From Sphaerolaimus hirsutus (lineage: Eukaryota; Nematoda; Chromadorea; Monhysterida; Sphaerolaimidae): 64,000 nt of DNA. The notes under the pieces were generated by a model. The model was not told the origin of the DNA. It worked only from the letters and a program-made list of their open reading frames with translations, and made no database searches. The position numbers and the translations under genes were made by a program. Where the stretch lies: NCBI GenBank assembly GCA_964036195.1, contig OZ038459.1:23557206-23621205 (forward strand), given 5' to 3'. Below are positions 1 through 12,100 of the stretch, one piece after another (the first letter of the stretch is position 1; every line of letters starts with the position of its first letter).

Positions 1-600
1 GTATTTTTGTCCATTTTTATGCTATTTTGTCCCTATTTTTTAGCTTTTCTCTCCTTTTTTACCTTTACGCCTTGAAAAAGCCTTTAAAGAAACCCGTTTG
101 AATTACGTTTTCTGTACTCGCGTACTTTCAAAAAGTACGCGAGTATGTGAGTACCGGTATTTTTTCGGGAGGAAACGTAAACGTATCCTTATTTATCAAG
201 TAAACGTAAATACGTTTTAACAGCTATGCTAATTTCATGTTTTCAAATAAATACGCCACAGATTGGCAATAATAAATCAAAGTTTTGCTATCCCGCTGTG
301 CCCAAAAAAAGGATCAGTTAAAATAATAATGATCCTGTTTAAATGAGAGCAAAAAAAAACAAAATTACCTATTTTTAAATGCGAAAAGTGATCATGAATT
401 TTCATGACGCGGCACAAATTGCCGTGAAGTCGCACGGCAAAATGAAAAATTTGTTGGGCACATGTCATGGGAAATCAGGCGGGTTCCGTGTCTTACACTG
501 TTCAGATTATGCCCAACTTTCGTAAAATAGTTTTTCTTTATTTTCAAAGAAATCATTTTGCCTAACAAGTGTACAATGTTCATCACGGTCACCCACAACT
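1..600. other. AT-rich non-coding DNA with remnants of a CAGAGTTG-type element
   Basis: No credible exon is visible. Bases 95-230 carry words such as TACGTTTTCTGTACTCGCG and GTAAACGTAAATACG, which recur at 5825, 30720-31200, 35970, 48310, 53500 and 58850-59250. The copy at 30702-31204 is a complete element of this family, so this block is best read as a decayed piece of it. Confidence 0.5.
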
Positions 601-720
601 AGTGATGAAAAGTCGGAATTTAATTTTTGATGGCGCCATTTTTTCGATGGCGCTATCGAGCCATTGGCGTTTGGCGCCTTTTTTCTGAAACTTTACGCGT
701 GCGTTTTGCGCGTGCCACTT
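601..720. repeat. GGCGCC-rich fragment with a left TAGTGATG end
   Basis: The block starts with TAGTGATGAAAAGTC and continues with several ATGGCGCC/TGGCGCT words. The same start and word content are seen at 32119-32369, 56830-57170, 58606 and 62203. The right terminus is not recognisable, so this copy looks truncated. Confidence 0.5.
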
Positions 721-1029
721 TTTCCATTTTCCTTAGAAAAAATCGCCAAGGTCATGAACTTCAAAGTGCCATCAAAATTTATAAAAAGTTTTAAAAAATG
801 CGTAAAATCTCTCGAACATATGGGTAATTGAATAGCTCTTGAAAAAACGCAGAAAAAAATATTAATAAATAGAAATTCGGTGTTATTTATATTCTCTGCT
901 CAAAAAAATGAAATAATTTAATCTTATTGGTAAGAAACTGGTGACAATAAATATAAACTTATATTTTATACATTTATGAGAATGAAAATCTCTGAGCTCC
1001 CTGGAATGCTATTCATGATCAGGATGTTC

Positions 1030-1140
1030 TCATATCAGGGGTAAAAAGGGGGGTTTGGAGGGGTAACCCCCCTCAAACCGCCCAGCTATCTATCTATCCT
1101 AGAGGCAAATTTTTAGGCTAAAATCACCAAAATCACTAGT
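1030..1140. repeat. Fragment of the CTATCTATC/CGGAGG element family
   Basis: A G-run, a C-run, the words CCGCCCAGCTATCTATC and AGAGGCAAATTTTTAGGC match blocks at 19190-19330, 19850-19960 and 55100-55160. A second fragment is at 2060-2190. No complete ends are visible. Confidence 0.5.
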
Positions 1141-1183
1141 TCATGTGTTTTATTGCCTATTCTCCGCTTTTTTGAACATACTA

Positions 1184-1518
1184 CCGTATTTGCTTGAATA
1201 GGTCCCCCCCTTGAATAATTCTCCCCCTCGAATAACCCCCCCCCCCCTGTAAGATGAGTGACGAAATAATAATTCCCTCCCACGAATAATCCCCCCCTTT
1301 AAAGATTTGATTAATTTGTTCTACCTAATTTTAACAAAAATGGCACATTATTGTGTTTATAAGGCATGTTTCGGGAAATGAGTTGATGGTAACATGCTTG
1401 AAAATTTTGACGAAAAAATAATTACCCCCCTTGAATAATTCCCCCCTCGAATAGTTCCCCCCTCAAAAATGTCTGACGAAATAATAATCCCCCAGGGGGA
1501 TTATTCAAGCAAATACGG
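1184..1518. mobile_element. CCGTATTT TIR MITE, TA target duplication
   Basis: The left end CCGTATTTGCTTGAATA and right end TATTCAAGCAAATACGG are inverted copies, each flanked by TA. The body is mostly runs of C with words such as TTGAATAATTCCCCCC. TA duplications and short TIRs suggest mobilisation by a Tc1/mariner-type transposase; no transposase gene is present. Confidence 0.75.
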
Positions 1519-1530
1519 TATATGTGCTTA

Positions 1531-1986
1531 CCGTATTTCCTCGAAATACCCCCCGGGGGGTGATTGTTTCATAGTGGTCCCGAGAGGGGGGGGTTAAACG
1601 AGGGGGGGTATTTCGAGGGGGGTTATTATTTCACAAGAAAATTTTTGAAAACCAAGTACGAAATTGTCGTCTGAAACGTACGCAGACGTCGAAAAAAAGC
1701 GACAAAAACCGTCATTTATAAGGTTCTGTAGACTAATATTAGAATGTAGATTGTATGTACACTGTTCTAACGTGACACCGACATTGTTTTAACGTGTGTT
1801 CTGCAGTACACAGAACACAAACTACAGTTATTGTCATGTACGTTCCCTTTACACTCAATTTGGGGGGGTATTTCGAGGGGGGGGGTGATTGTTTCATAGT
1901 GGTCCCGAGAGGGGGGGGGGTCAAACGAGGGGGGGGGTATTTCGAGGGGGGGATTTCGAGGGGGGGGGTATTTCGAAGAAATACGG
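1531..1986. mobile_element. CCGTATTTCCTCGAAATA TIR MITE, TA target duplication
   Basis: The left end CCGTATTTCCTCGAAATA and the right end TATTTCGAAGAAATACGG are near-inverse, flanked by TA. It lies only 12 bases after the previous element. The interior (1570-1860) is homologous to the two halves of the interrupted copy at 28033-29613, so it shows what that copy looked like before interruption. Confidence 0.75.
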
Positions 1987-1988
1987 TA

Positions 1989-3410
1989 TATACAATTTTT
2001 AGCTAGGTATATTTGACCTACTTTTAGCGATTTTTTACCGCCTTCTTCTTTCTACACCTTGAAAGAGCCTTTATAGCGCAACCCCCCCCCCAAAAAAAAA
2101 TCAGCTATCTATCTATCCAGAGGGTCAAAATCTGCTCAATTTGCTACCCCCCCCCCCCCCAAAGGTCAAAATCTAGTATCCCCCTCTCTCGTATATCGTC
2201 TCAAAAAAGGGTACACTAAAGGTCACAAATCAACAGGTACTCAAGGTCAGGAATGACAATCTTCCTTGGCACGACAAAAAGTGCGTAAATTATAAATACC
2301 CTCGAATTTAATAAATATAACTAATTTCGTGAAGATGCAAAGTGATGATTAAAAGTGGTCAATCAAAATAGGACAGTAAAATTAAATTGCGGCAAACGTT
2401 AGGTAATCTCACCACTTGATCGACAGATAAAATACGCCCAAATATTCAACAAAAAACGGTATATAACAACATAAAATACATACCGCAATAATTGGCGACT
2501 GCGGGAAAAGTTTGGTACGGTGTAAAGTGTAAACTTGTACCCGATTTTCGCATATGAACAAGTGATAAACGCTCGCGAAATATCAAACGCATGGAGAAAA
2601 TGGTTAGGTAATACTAAAATTGGAAGAAACCATTTTTTTTGTTACGGCTGCGCCGATATGTAATCGATCTGTGTTAAAAATGCGGTGAAACAAACAATTT
2701 TTTTAGTAAAACCTGTACTTTACTTTTGTATTTGGAGACGCAAGAAAAAAATGTTACGGTCATTTTTAGAACTGAAAATGGAAAAAGTAGCATTTATACC
2801 TCATTTTCAAGGATTTATTTTCTACTTTGAAGTGTCACAAATAATTCAAAGTTAAACTCCTCAATTTTCACCCAACGTCATCTAGCAAATTAGCGATTTG
2901 CGCTATTATTTATCAGATCGTTGGAAATTCATATTTAAAGAAACGCAGACTAGGGTTCGGATAATATAAATGAAATAACATGTCGATTCACAAAACATTG
3001 AGCATATTTTCAAGCAATTTTCCGTTTCAAAAATCGATGTAGAACATCTCTGAAACATCGAATCCTGAAAAAAAGAAATCGTATCAACAAAAAAAATCAT
3101 ATAAAACTAAATATTAAACCGACAAAGAGGCAGAAAAGTTTGAAAAAGACCTCTGAAAGAGGAAATATGATTTATAGACATCGATACGTCAAACCGTCCG
3201 AAACGAACCCTAAAGTCTACCTGTACACCATGCTGAAATCTACCATATCCCATCTGAATGATGAAACGAATCTTATCTTCTCGAGACATTGTTTCCACTA
3301 TGCGATAATTTATCACCTAAATAATTACGCGTTTTAGTGTGATCATTACATTTAATTTATTGGTTACGTGTCTTCATACATCAAATTATGGTAAAGTAAC
3401 ATTCTTATGT
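1989..3410. other. Non-coding stretch, no gene seen
   Basis: Apart from a C-run/CTATCTATC fragment at 2060-2190, I see no exon with plausible splice sites and no recognisable protein similarity. The short open frames here have the composition of random AT-rich DNA. Confidence 0.5.
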
Positions 3411-3418
3411 GCAAAGCG

Positions 3419-3797
3419 CAGGGACGTATCCATTCTTTTACGGGGGGCTGCTTGTTTACGGAGGCCGGCGAACGGGGGGGCTTGTGCCCCCCCCACAAAT
3501 TCTACCTACAGAGTGGCGGAATGGCGCCATTGCGCTGGCGCCATTAGTCGGCGCCACGCCATGGCGCCATTGGCGTTGGCGCCAGCGCCATGGAACACTG
3601 TATGTAAATATACATCCAAATACAGCGAAAAGCACACCAGTGAGTGTATTTATAACGATTTGCAGCCACAGGGGACGAAATTTTTTACGCTGACGTTCAA
3701 AAAGTCGCATTATCTTGTCACTTTCTGGTCTCACCCGGGAAGGGGGGGGGTGCAGCCCCCCCCCCCCCCCTGCTGCCCCCCCCTGGATACGACCCTG
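3419..3797. mobile_element. hAT-type MITE (CAGGGACGTATCC family)
   Basis: It begins CAGGGACGTATCC and ends GGATACGACCCTG, and is flanked by the 8-bp near-duplication GCAAAGCG/GCAAAGCA (one mismatch). Inside are a GGCGCC-rich block near 3535-3600, a conserved stretch (about 3600-3735) shared with the copies at 12994, 23304 and 51039, and long C/G runs. The 8-bp duplication and CAGGG end are typical of hAT elements; the element is non-autonomous. Confidence 0.8.
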
Positions 3798-3805
3798 GCA
3801 AAGCA

Positions 3806-4490
3806 TGGGGTAAATATTTGCGACGGTGTATTCACTTATGACGCACAAAATTTAATAGGCGACAAACAGTCTGCGGCGGCGGCAATAATTTGGTCATAAC
3901 AAATTCAAGCAAAATTGAAACCGTACTAATATAAGTACGATCTATTTTGTATTTTACCTAACTGATATGTCAGGAAAACTTAAGCCGGGCATTTAAATAG
4001 AAAAGAAATGTCAAATCAGATAAACTTTCCGAAAAGAATTTCAGGAATTTTTCCGGCAATCAAGATGTGAAGTTTTCACACATTCCGGGGAGAAAAATCA
4101 CAAACACCTGACACCATGCAAAAAAATTGGAGGCAAACATGCAACCGCCAATGGAATTCGTGGCATGAGTGAAATGTTGACGCGGCAACGAAACAATTGA
4201 GCAGCCTTTCAATGTCACGTCTGGAGCGTACTGATCAATTCGACATACGCGGGGTTATTCCATACAGTTTTTCCGGGAAGAGTAAACTTATTGGCTCATA
4301 AATAAATACAGTAGTTTTCAACGGAAATTTTGAACACTGATGAATCATTGCAATTATTACTCACACCAAATAGTGGGTTCATGAAGGACATAGAAGATGG
4401 CTGCATGTGAAGCAGACTAAATGATGCCACTTTCAGATGCTCCCACACTTCACAAGATTATTATTTGACACAAATAATTGATGATAATGA
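3806..4490. other. Non-coding stretch, no feature recognised
   Basis: No exon, repeat family member or RNA gene could be recognised here. Confidence 0.4.
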
Positions 4491-4497
4491 TAATTAT

Positions 4498-4722
4498 CTC
4501 CACACACAGCAATTTTTTAAATAAGTTTGAACATTTTTTGGCAAAGTATGAATACTGTATTTCTTCTAATAGAAGAGCGCCATTCTGTTTTTTGTCAACC
4601 TCCAATAGAATAGGTAAACAAGTTGACAAAAAATAGAATGGCGCTCATCCATTAGAAGAAATACTGTATTCATACTTTGCAAAAAAATGTTCAAACTTAT
4701 TTTTAAAATCGCTGTGTGGAGT
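4498..4722. mobile_element. Foldback MITE, CTCCACACAC ends, TTCTAATAGAA core
   Basis: The outer ends CTCCACACACAGC and GCTGTGTGGAG are inverted, and the whole element folds back (TTTGAACA and AAGTATGAATACTGTATT recur inverted). The centre has the words TTCTTCTAATAGAAG and AATAGAATGGCGC. A second copy is at 7691-7912, and the core words also occur at 8196-8912 and in both palindrome arms (53570-53930, 57610-57950). Confidence 0.65.
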
Positions 4723-4805
4723 GCATCCTGTATATTCCACATACTTGTGCTTTTAAAATAATAGTAAATGACTTGCACCATTTGTGGAGCAATGCAAAGA
4801 ACATG

Positions 4806-5050
4806 TCGAACTGGCCAGTTCTGCAAATTGAGAAGTGAGAAGTGAAGTGGCAAATGCGAAGTGAATTGAGAAGAAAAAGCGAAGTCAAAAGCAAAGTTAA
4901 GTGGCAAGTAAATCAGCAAAAGTGAAGTAAAAAAAAAAAATTAATTTCCCTTTGCTTTTGCCAATTTCCTTCTCAATTCACTTCTTACTTCTCATTTCAC
5001 TTTGCATTTGGCATTTTACTTCTCACTTCACAATTTGCGGAACTGACCCC
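4806..5050. mobile_element. Foldback element of GAAGTG/CACTTC words
   Basis: The left side (CTGGCCAGTTCTGC, then GAAGTGAGAAG words) and right side (CTTCTCACTTCAC, then GCGGAACTGACCCCTG) are inverted around about 4935. A half copy with the same GCGGAACTGGCCCCTG end is at 52190-52320. No gene content. Confidence 0.6.
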
Positions 5051-6290
5051 TGTTAAGTGTCACATGCCAGTCCACCTGTGTCAGCATTAAGCCACTTCAC
5101 AATTCATCACTGTGTATCACACACCGTTACACTGCTGTGCTATTTTGCTGTGTATAAAATGAAACGCTGCACACTGCTAGTATAAAAATAAATAAATAAT
5201 TAGCATGGAAACTGTCTGTAAAAACAGAATATGTTTTACACACGCGTATGTGTTAATACCGCTTTACACATGTTATTCAGGGGCACGCACTCATTTTACA
5301 AACACGATTATTTCTGTTTGAGTGGTCAGCCATTGTGAAGATGTGCGCAAATGTTGTGTAAGTTGTTTGAACGTGTAGTAAGGAAAATTCGAGGAATTTG
5401 GACAAAGTTTTGATCGTAAATTATTGTAAATCACGGTGAAATATTACACGGCTGTACATGAACGATGTGTGAGATTCTTAAAAAAATCAGAGAGAAAAAA
5501 AACAAAGCAATTCTACACATTTGAGGAAAATGCGAACCGCACAGACGAATTCGTTCATGGATATTAATTGAACTTTGAATTTGAAGTTTGAACTGAACTT
5601 TGCATGCCAATTGACACTTTACTTTACATTTGTCATAGCAATTGACACTTTGCATGACATTTTACATGACATTTGACACTACTTTACACTCCACAGGGTC
5701 TTGGATTTGGAATTTGAAAATGACAAATGTCATGCAAAGTGTCTAAAGTCTTAATCCCAAGAGACACTGTACTGTAAACACAACACTGCGGTCACTTTAC
5801 ATGCACCCAAAAAAATTTTTCTGAATTTCGTTTTCGGTACTCGCGTACGTTTCACTTTACTCAAGGCTTCAAGTTGATTAAAAAGCATAAATACCTCTAA
5901 AGTCCTTCCTTCATAAGAGAATTTGCTGTGGGTAAATTTAAAGTTACACGTTCGTCACATTTTGTTCCTGTGATGACGTCACTCATAAAATTTACCCCCA
6001 GCAAATTTCCTATGGTGGCATTTTAGAAGGAAGTTTTTTATGCAAACGGATTATGTGGAGAAAGAATGCAATAAAATGTAAGCCCTTTGATGTTCGCCGA
6101 ACATGCGACGCAGCCTGTTCGAGTGTATGCGAAATGAATAAATCCTATTTTACAATGGGCATTGTTTTTTGCACTATAATGACCAGTGACTAAATAAATA
6201 GAAGTGACAACAGAAGCGGTATACACTTTGTCCTTTATCCTTTTACGCGTTCTATTTCCCTGTCCTTGTTTGCAACCGAGTTGCCATTTT
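5051..6290. other. Non-coding DNA with small hairpins
   Basis: At 5560-5760 short words (TTGACACTTTGCATGACA and the like) match the interior of the introner-like family, but without its ends. A foldback is visible at 5921-6010 (GAATTTGCTGTGGGTAAA against TTTACCCCCAGCAAATTTC). No exon was recognised. Confidence 0.45.
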
Positions 6291-6295
6291 GCATG

Positions 6296-6345
6296 ACTTT
6301 TGACATTTTGCATGACATTTGACATTTTACAGGGTTTGGGAGGGC
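6296..6345. mobile_element. Right end of an introner-like TIR element (truncated)
   Basis: The words GACATTTTGCATGACA and TTTACAGGGTTTGGGAGG, followed by GCCCCCTGATG, match the right terminus of the elements at 20792-20983 and 24306-24501. No matching left end is visible, and the terminus lacks the final CAG that serves as acceptor in the genic copies. Confidence 0.6.
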
Positions 6346-6599
6346 CCCCTGATGTATATGAGTTGTATTTGAAGAGATTTCATCGGTGCGCTCTTTTTTC
6401 TTGCGCCTTTCCCTCACTACAATATTCTTTACTCGACTTTTTTATATCTGCGCCTAATGTTTTTACTTTCAAACGCGTTGTTTGTGGCGGATTTCTCATT
6501 TCTGCATTTACCAAACTGCATGCGGAAACCTTTGAATGCGGAATGTAAAAATTCAGAGTAGTGGGGCTGTGGTCTGGGACTACTTTGCTGAAAATGTGG

Positions 6600-7428
6600 T
6601 ACAGTGCGCGCAGATATTTTGCTTTGCATACGGCAGTCAGCGTAAGCTCCGCCCACTTTCGTGTAAATGCCCCCACTACAGTGCGCGCAGAAATTCCTGT
6701 GCGTATTGGCACCGAGCCATGTGCCACTGTTACTCCGCGCACTCGCGCCAGCCTACATCTTAAAACTGCACTTGAATTTTGCTAGCCAGGCGTGTCATTT
6801 TCCCTTTACAAACTTGGGAATTTTTAGAACCTTTCGAGGCCCATCAAGCACTTGAAAATGGGAATTGTGGGTTGAGTGTATGCAAAGAGGGCTAAAATTA
6901 TGTGCATTCTCTGTCGAATGTAAGAAATTGTAGAAATTTAACTGTCGTTATTGAGCTCACACACAAAAAAGGCGAGCCTGACAGAAAGTTCGTGATTTTT
7001 GGGGTTAGCGCTAGTGGGCATTTACACAAAAGTGGGCGGAGCTTGCGCTGACCGCCGCATGCAAAGCAAAATATCTGCGCGCACTGTAGCGCTAACACCA
7101 AAAATCATGAACATTCCGTCAGGCTTGCCTTTTTTTGTGTGTGAGCTCAATAACGACAGTTAAATTTCTACGATTTTTTACATTTGACAGAGAACGCACA
7201 TAATTTTAGCCCTCTGTGCGTACACTCAGCCAACAATTCCCATTTTCAAGCACGTGGTGGGCCTCAAAAAGTTCATAAGAAATCACAAGATTGTATAGGG
7301 AAAACGAGGCGTGCGGCCGGGCCAAAATTCAAGTGCAGTTTTAAGATGTAGGCTGGCGCGAGTGCGCTGAGTAACAGTGGCACTTGGGTCGGTGCCAATA
7401 CGCACAGGAATTTCTGCGCGCACTGTAT
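6600..7428. mobile_element. Nested foldback elements with TACAGTGCGCGCAGA ends
   Basis: Two related inverted pairs can be followed: TACAGTGCGCGCAGATAT (6600) against its reverse at about 7080, and TACAGTGCGCGCAGAAATTC (6674) against its reverse at 7428. Long stretches between them pair across a centre near 7035. The ends and apparent TA context resemble Tc1/mariner-type MITEs. No transposase is encoded. Confidence 0.65.
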
Positions 7429-7690
7429 GTATCCAATTCACTACTCCCTGGAAGTGCGGCAAGTTTTGACATGTTTAATTGACTTTTCAGTTCCAACTCC
7501 TCCTACAAATTCCAATCTTGTTCTTTAGTTCCCCAGACACCATAGTTTAAACTAAGGAAAGAACTGGCAAGAAATGGCGCTTGGCAAGTTTGCAAGAACT
7601 TGAACACATACCTAGAAGTGCATATAAATGTTTTTAGTCATGAAACAAGAGACTGGCATACAGATTTTTGAAACATTTGATCAGCGCTAC

Positions 7691-7912
7691 ACACACAGTG
7701 ATTTTAAAAGTAAGTTTGAATGTTGTTTGGCAAAGTATGAATATCATATTTCTTTTAATAGAGAAGCGCCATTCTATTTTTTTGTCAACATGTTTACCTG
7801 CCTTTCTATTGGAGATGAAAAAAATAGATCAGCACTCTTATATTAGAAGAAATACAGTATTCATACTTTGCCAAAAATGTTTGAACTTATTTTAACAAGT
7901 GTGTGGAGTGGC
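7691..7912. mobile_element. Second copy of the CTCCACACAC foldback MITE
   Basis: Same architecture as 4498-4722: CACACACAGTGATTTT at the left, AAGTGTGTGGAG at the right, and a core with CTTTTAATAGAGAAGCGCC and AGAAGAAATACAGTATTC. Confidence 0.6.
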
Positions 7913-8195
7913 AATGATTCATTATGGTTTTTTCTTCATTTTTTGGCTATGCATTTTGCAAATACCTTGCCAAAATCATTTGAATGCATAGCCCAAATTT
8001 TCAGTGTGTGGTGCGCCTTGGTGACTTGAGTAAGTATCCTATATGCTCCATGGCACCCAGTACAAATGTTCTTATTCAGCACTGGTAATTTTTTAAGACC
8101 CTTTGTGAGTGTTCTTGTTGATTGGTAGAAGCTAGGTAAGTGTTGAGTTGTAATGACACCACAAAGGAATCCATTCATTTGCTTCTGATAATATA

Positions 8196-8912
8196 TACTG
8201 TATTTCTTCTAATAGAATGGCATCATTCTATTTTTTTGTTAACTTTTTTACCTGCCATACTATTGAAGGTGACGTTCTATTGGAGGCTGCCATTCTATTT
8301 TTTCACCATACTTTTTCACACAATGTTCATTTGAACATGGTATTTTAGTTAGACATGAGTAGGGTGTCAAATTTCTGTTTCCGTTTTCCGAATCCGCCAT
8401 TCTGCAGGAAATTTTTTTACCTTTCTGTTTTCCGGCAGCCAAGAATTTTTTACCTTTCCACTTTCCATTTTCCGGCAGCTGAAAATTTTTTACCTTTGCA
8501 TTTTCCAGTTTCCGGCAGCTGAAAATTTTTTACCTTTCCATTTTCCGTTTTCCGTAAAGTGAAAAAATTTTACCTTTCCATTTTCTGTTTTCCGAAAAAA
8601 ATTTTTTTCGACACCCTAGACATGAGTGACATTCTAACAAAAGAGTATCAATTCAAACATAACCCAATGTGAGAACAACCTGGAAATCATAGTTCTGCAC
8701 ACCCTGGATGTTCTCACCACCAATTTTTCAAATATTTTTGTGTTTTGGCACACTCACAACATAATTTCTACTTGTCGTTCTTTTGGAGGTGGTGTTCTAT
8801 TGGAGGCTGCCATTCTATTTTTCTCGTGGCTGTAAAAAAGTGCCAAAACCTGCCGTTCTATTGGAGGTGCCGTACTATTGGAGGCATGTCGTTTTATTAG
8901 AATAAATACGGT
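8196..8912. mobile_element. TACTGTATTTCTTCTAATAG element, interrupted
   Basis: Starts ACTGTATTTCTTCTAATAG and ends TTTTATTAGAATAAATACGG, with repeated words such as TTCTATTGGAGG between. It is interrupted by the hAT-type element at 8360-8618. Related, uninterrupted sequence lies in both palindrome arms (53570-53930, 57610-57950). Confidence 0.6.
8360..8618. mobile_element. hAT-type MITE, TAGGGTGTC ends, TTTTCCG array
   Basis: Starts TAGGGTGTCAAATTTC and ends ATTTTTTTCGACACCCTA, flanked on both sides by the perfect 8-bp duplication GACATGAG. The interior is four to five copies of a roughly 37-bp unit built from CCATTTTCCGTTTTCCG and GCAGCTGAAAATTTTTTACC. It is nested in the element at 8196-8912. 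Confidence 0.8.
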
Positions 8913-9060
8913 ATGAGGTTTTATGCTGCCCAGTGATCAGCTGTTCACTTTTTTCAGACACTACTGTACCAGTGTCGTCGGTACGAAAAGGCGATTTATA
9001 AGATTTACAAAAAAAGAAAATCTACATTTTACTGACGTTAGGATCTTCAAATTTGCGACA

Positions 9061-9102
9061 ATGTCAGGAGCTAGTTCAACTGGGATCGATTTTGATCAAG
9101 GG
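9061..9102 (+). CDS. RNF216: RNF216-like exon 1 (start codon)
   Basis: ATG in context GACAATGTC encodes 14 residues (MSGASSTGIDFDQG) and ends in phase 0 before GTTAGC. The same ATG, peptide and donor are preserved in the duplicate at 33161-33202, which supports the start. Any 5' UTR is not delimited. Confidence 0.7.
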
Positions 9103-12100
9103 GTTAGCTTGATTTTACGCAACTTTTACTATTTAAGACTGTTGTTGGGGTCATTCCATCCAGCAATGTGAACTTACGAGCTTTTGGCACTGTTCCAATT
9201 TCTTTCGCAATCTCGATTCGCGCTTCATTTCAGCCCGATCTCGGCGGATTCGCTTTTCAGCCGCCGCAAAATTCAGTCGATCAGATTTACGAAATTTTGA
9301 GCGGAGTTTTTCCCCGCGCCGAGATTCAAAATCGCCTGCGGCAGGTGAAAATCGAAAATGGAAATCTGAGTTACGATGAGGTGCAAGGTTCGGTGATCAG
9401 TCAATTGCTCGCTGAGAAGGAGTGCAGGGAGGCTGGAAGTTCTACGGGTGGTGAGCGTCGTTTAAAGTGTTTTTTAAAGCGGTTTATCATATGAAACGGG
9501 AGGAGTTGACAGTACAAACCAATTGACAACGACACCAAATGTCAACTGGTCCCGATCCCAATTCAAAGCTGGTAGGTAGCTAGCTGACGGGTAACATTGC
9601 GCATTATTGTATTCACATTGAAATACATGATGCCGGTCTTGTACATTGCACATACCGCAATATTTTTGGTAAACTATTTACGACTTCATGTTCAACATGA
9701 TTCGATATTTTTGCATTCGTTCGTCGGCTTGTGTCAGCAAGCTTTGAATTAGGATTGGAACCAGTTGACATATTTTCTCATTGTCAACTAGTGTGTGTAG
9801 AACCAATAAGTGTAAACTGACTTTATATCAAATTCTCTAACAATCACAGGCGATCCAGTTTTGGCCTCGCTTTGCGAAATGTTTCCCGAAATGGACAAAA
9901 AGTTTCTGAATGAAGCTCTTAAAGCTTGCAATCGTGATGTGAACATGGCTGCAAACGAGATTTTAGCTGGCAACTTGCCAAATCTACAAAATGGCGCTTT
10001 CTCTAATTTCCGCAATCCCGATGATGACGAAATCAGGACAGAAGTTTTGGTTGAATTTCCGGACGAACAATATAGGTTTGTTGCGGTTGCAAGAAAAATT
10101 TTTTGGCGCTGTGTTCGGTTACTTTTCATTTCCGCATTTGTGTTTAGTTCCGCGTAGGTTTGCTAAGCATTACATTTTTAATTTCCCGATTTTTTAAAAA
10201 ATCGGTCGGATCAAAGTGAGCCCATTTGTCGTCAAAATAACCCCCGTGAGGAATATTTGATATGATAGCCAGTGTACTGTTATGCGTTTTGTGGTTATTT
10301 ATTTTCTGTAGAGCTTTGGTAGTTAGAGGAAAAACATCAAATGTTGTTCGTTTTCAAGTTTAAAAGTGATTACCGTATATCCTCGAATAAGACCCCAGGG
10401 GAGTTATTTTTTCGTCAGAGCTTTTGAGGGGGGAGTTATTCAAGGGAGGGAGTTATTTTTTCCTCAGAAAACTTGGACTTAATTCATTGTATGAATGCAT
10501 CCTGTCAACTCATGTAATCCAGCTATTTGACAGTTCAACAACAACAAAAAAGTGTGTATACATTGCATACACGCTATGTATTTGCTGAAGGTGCCATACG
10601 TTTACATTATTTTGTATTTCCATCGATCATTTTTGTAAAATATGTAGCATATTTTACACCCATAGGGGGGAGTTATTCAAGAGGGGGGAGTTTTTCGTAG
10701 GAGGGAGTAATTTTTTCGTCAGAGTATTTGAGGGGGGAGTTATTCGAGGGGGGGTCTTATTCAAGGATATACGGTAGATTGTTATATTTGCTGTGTGCAT
10801 CAGATTTCATCTTCCATTTGCAATTTTTTGGCAGAATTTGCAGAATGTTCTTGCACAGAACACTGGCTAAAAAAATTTGGAAAAATTGGCACCGTAAATT
10901 TTTGTTGTAAAATCATCACATTGTAAAACCGTGCAAATCATTCGCTGAATATGGCGATTTTCCTTTAACATATTTCCTAGATCCCCAGCAACTAGTAAAA
11001 AACTCCCTCGCAGCGGCCAGTCAAGTTCCACAGCGGATTTGCTCCAATCGTCATCAAGTTCAACTACGCAAAAAGTGCCGATAAAACGTCCCATTGACAA
11101 CGCGGGCGCACATTTAAATGCCGGTGCGAAGCTACCCAAACATGAGCATGCTAGCTGCAGCAGTAGTAGCGGTTTTCCGATACCCGGAATGCATCAAGAC
11201 CCGGGGCCGGAACCGAATTCCGGTTCTGCGCGTGCGAAGTTTGATTCGATCGATATGGAAATGGCGAGCAGAAGCGATGGAATGGTAATGACTCCCGCTA
11301 TGGGCAGAAAACGCAGCCAGTCCGTGAATGATTTGGAAGGTATTTTGTGTCTTTTTTAAATTTGGCTGAATGCTATGAACTGGGGATCGGTTTTGCACGT
11401 TTCAAATGCCTGGCAGAATTTCCAGTTTTGACCGTGCGTTTTGTTTCACATTGTTACTTTTACACCGGGTTTACTTGTGCACTGGTCCTGCGCCGTTTCA
11501 TGTTGGAGACATTTTTATTTTATACGACTTGAAAAATATGTCTCTTTGCGCGCAATTGAAATCAGTCTACTACAACAAAAATTACTGTGAACTGTGAATT
11601 GTCAACTATTTCTCTAATTCTCCAAAAAGTAGTTGCTACATTATTAATAATTATATAATATTAATAATACATTATTAATAATAATTAATTTTATAATTAT
11701 CCACAACAACTTTTCCCTTCCCAGAAATCGAGCAACTTCCCGCATCCAGTGTACCGGATCCGGAGCCAATTCCAATTTCCTGGCGCCAGCACATTCAAGA
11801 TAAAAATATCCTTCGAATGCTGACGGGCGCCCAGTGCCGCACGATAGGCAAATGTGTGCAGATTTTCCCACAGGCAGACCCAAACTGGATCGTGAAGCAG
11901 TTGCTGCATGTCGATGACCCGAAGACTTTTGAGCAGCTAGTCGAGGGTTCGTTTTTGAGGCAGGGGTCTCCCTGGTCACTGTGTCTGTAGTCATGTAAAC
12001 CCGCTAGTCATGTAGACCCGCCAGTCATGTATTTCTAGGGGTGGGGGTATTAGCACTCACAACGTTTTTGTCACTCTTGGTGATAAATAAAAATTGAAAA

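Noticed and set aside
3339..3899. 186-codon frame across the MITE at 3419-3797
   Set aside because: It runs through both TIRs, C-runs and target duplications of a non-autonomous element and resembles no protein.
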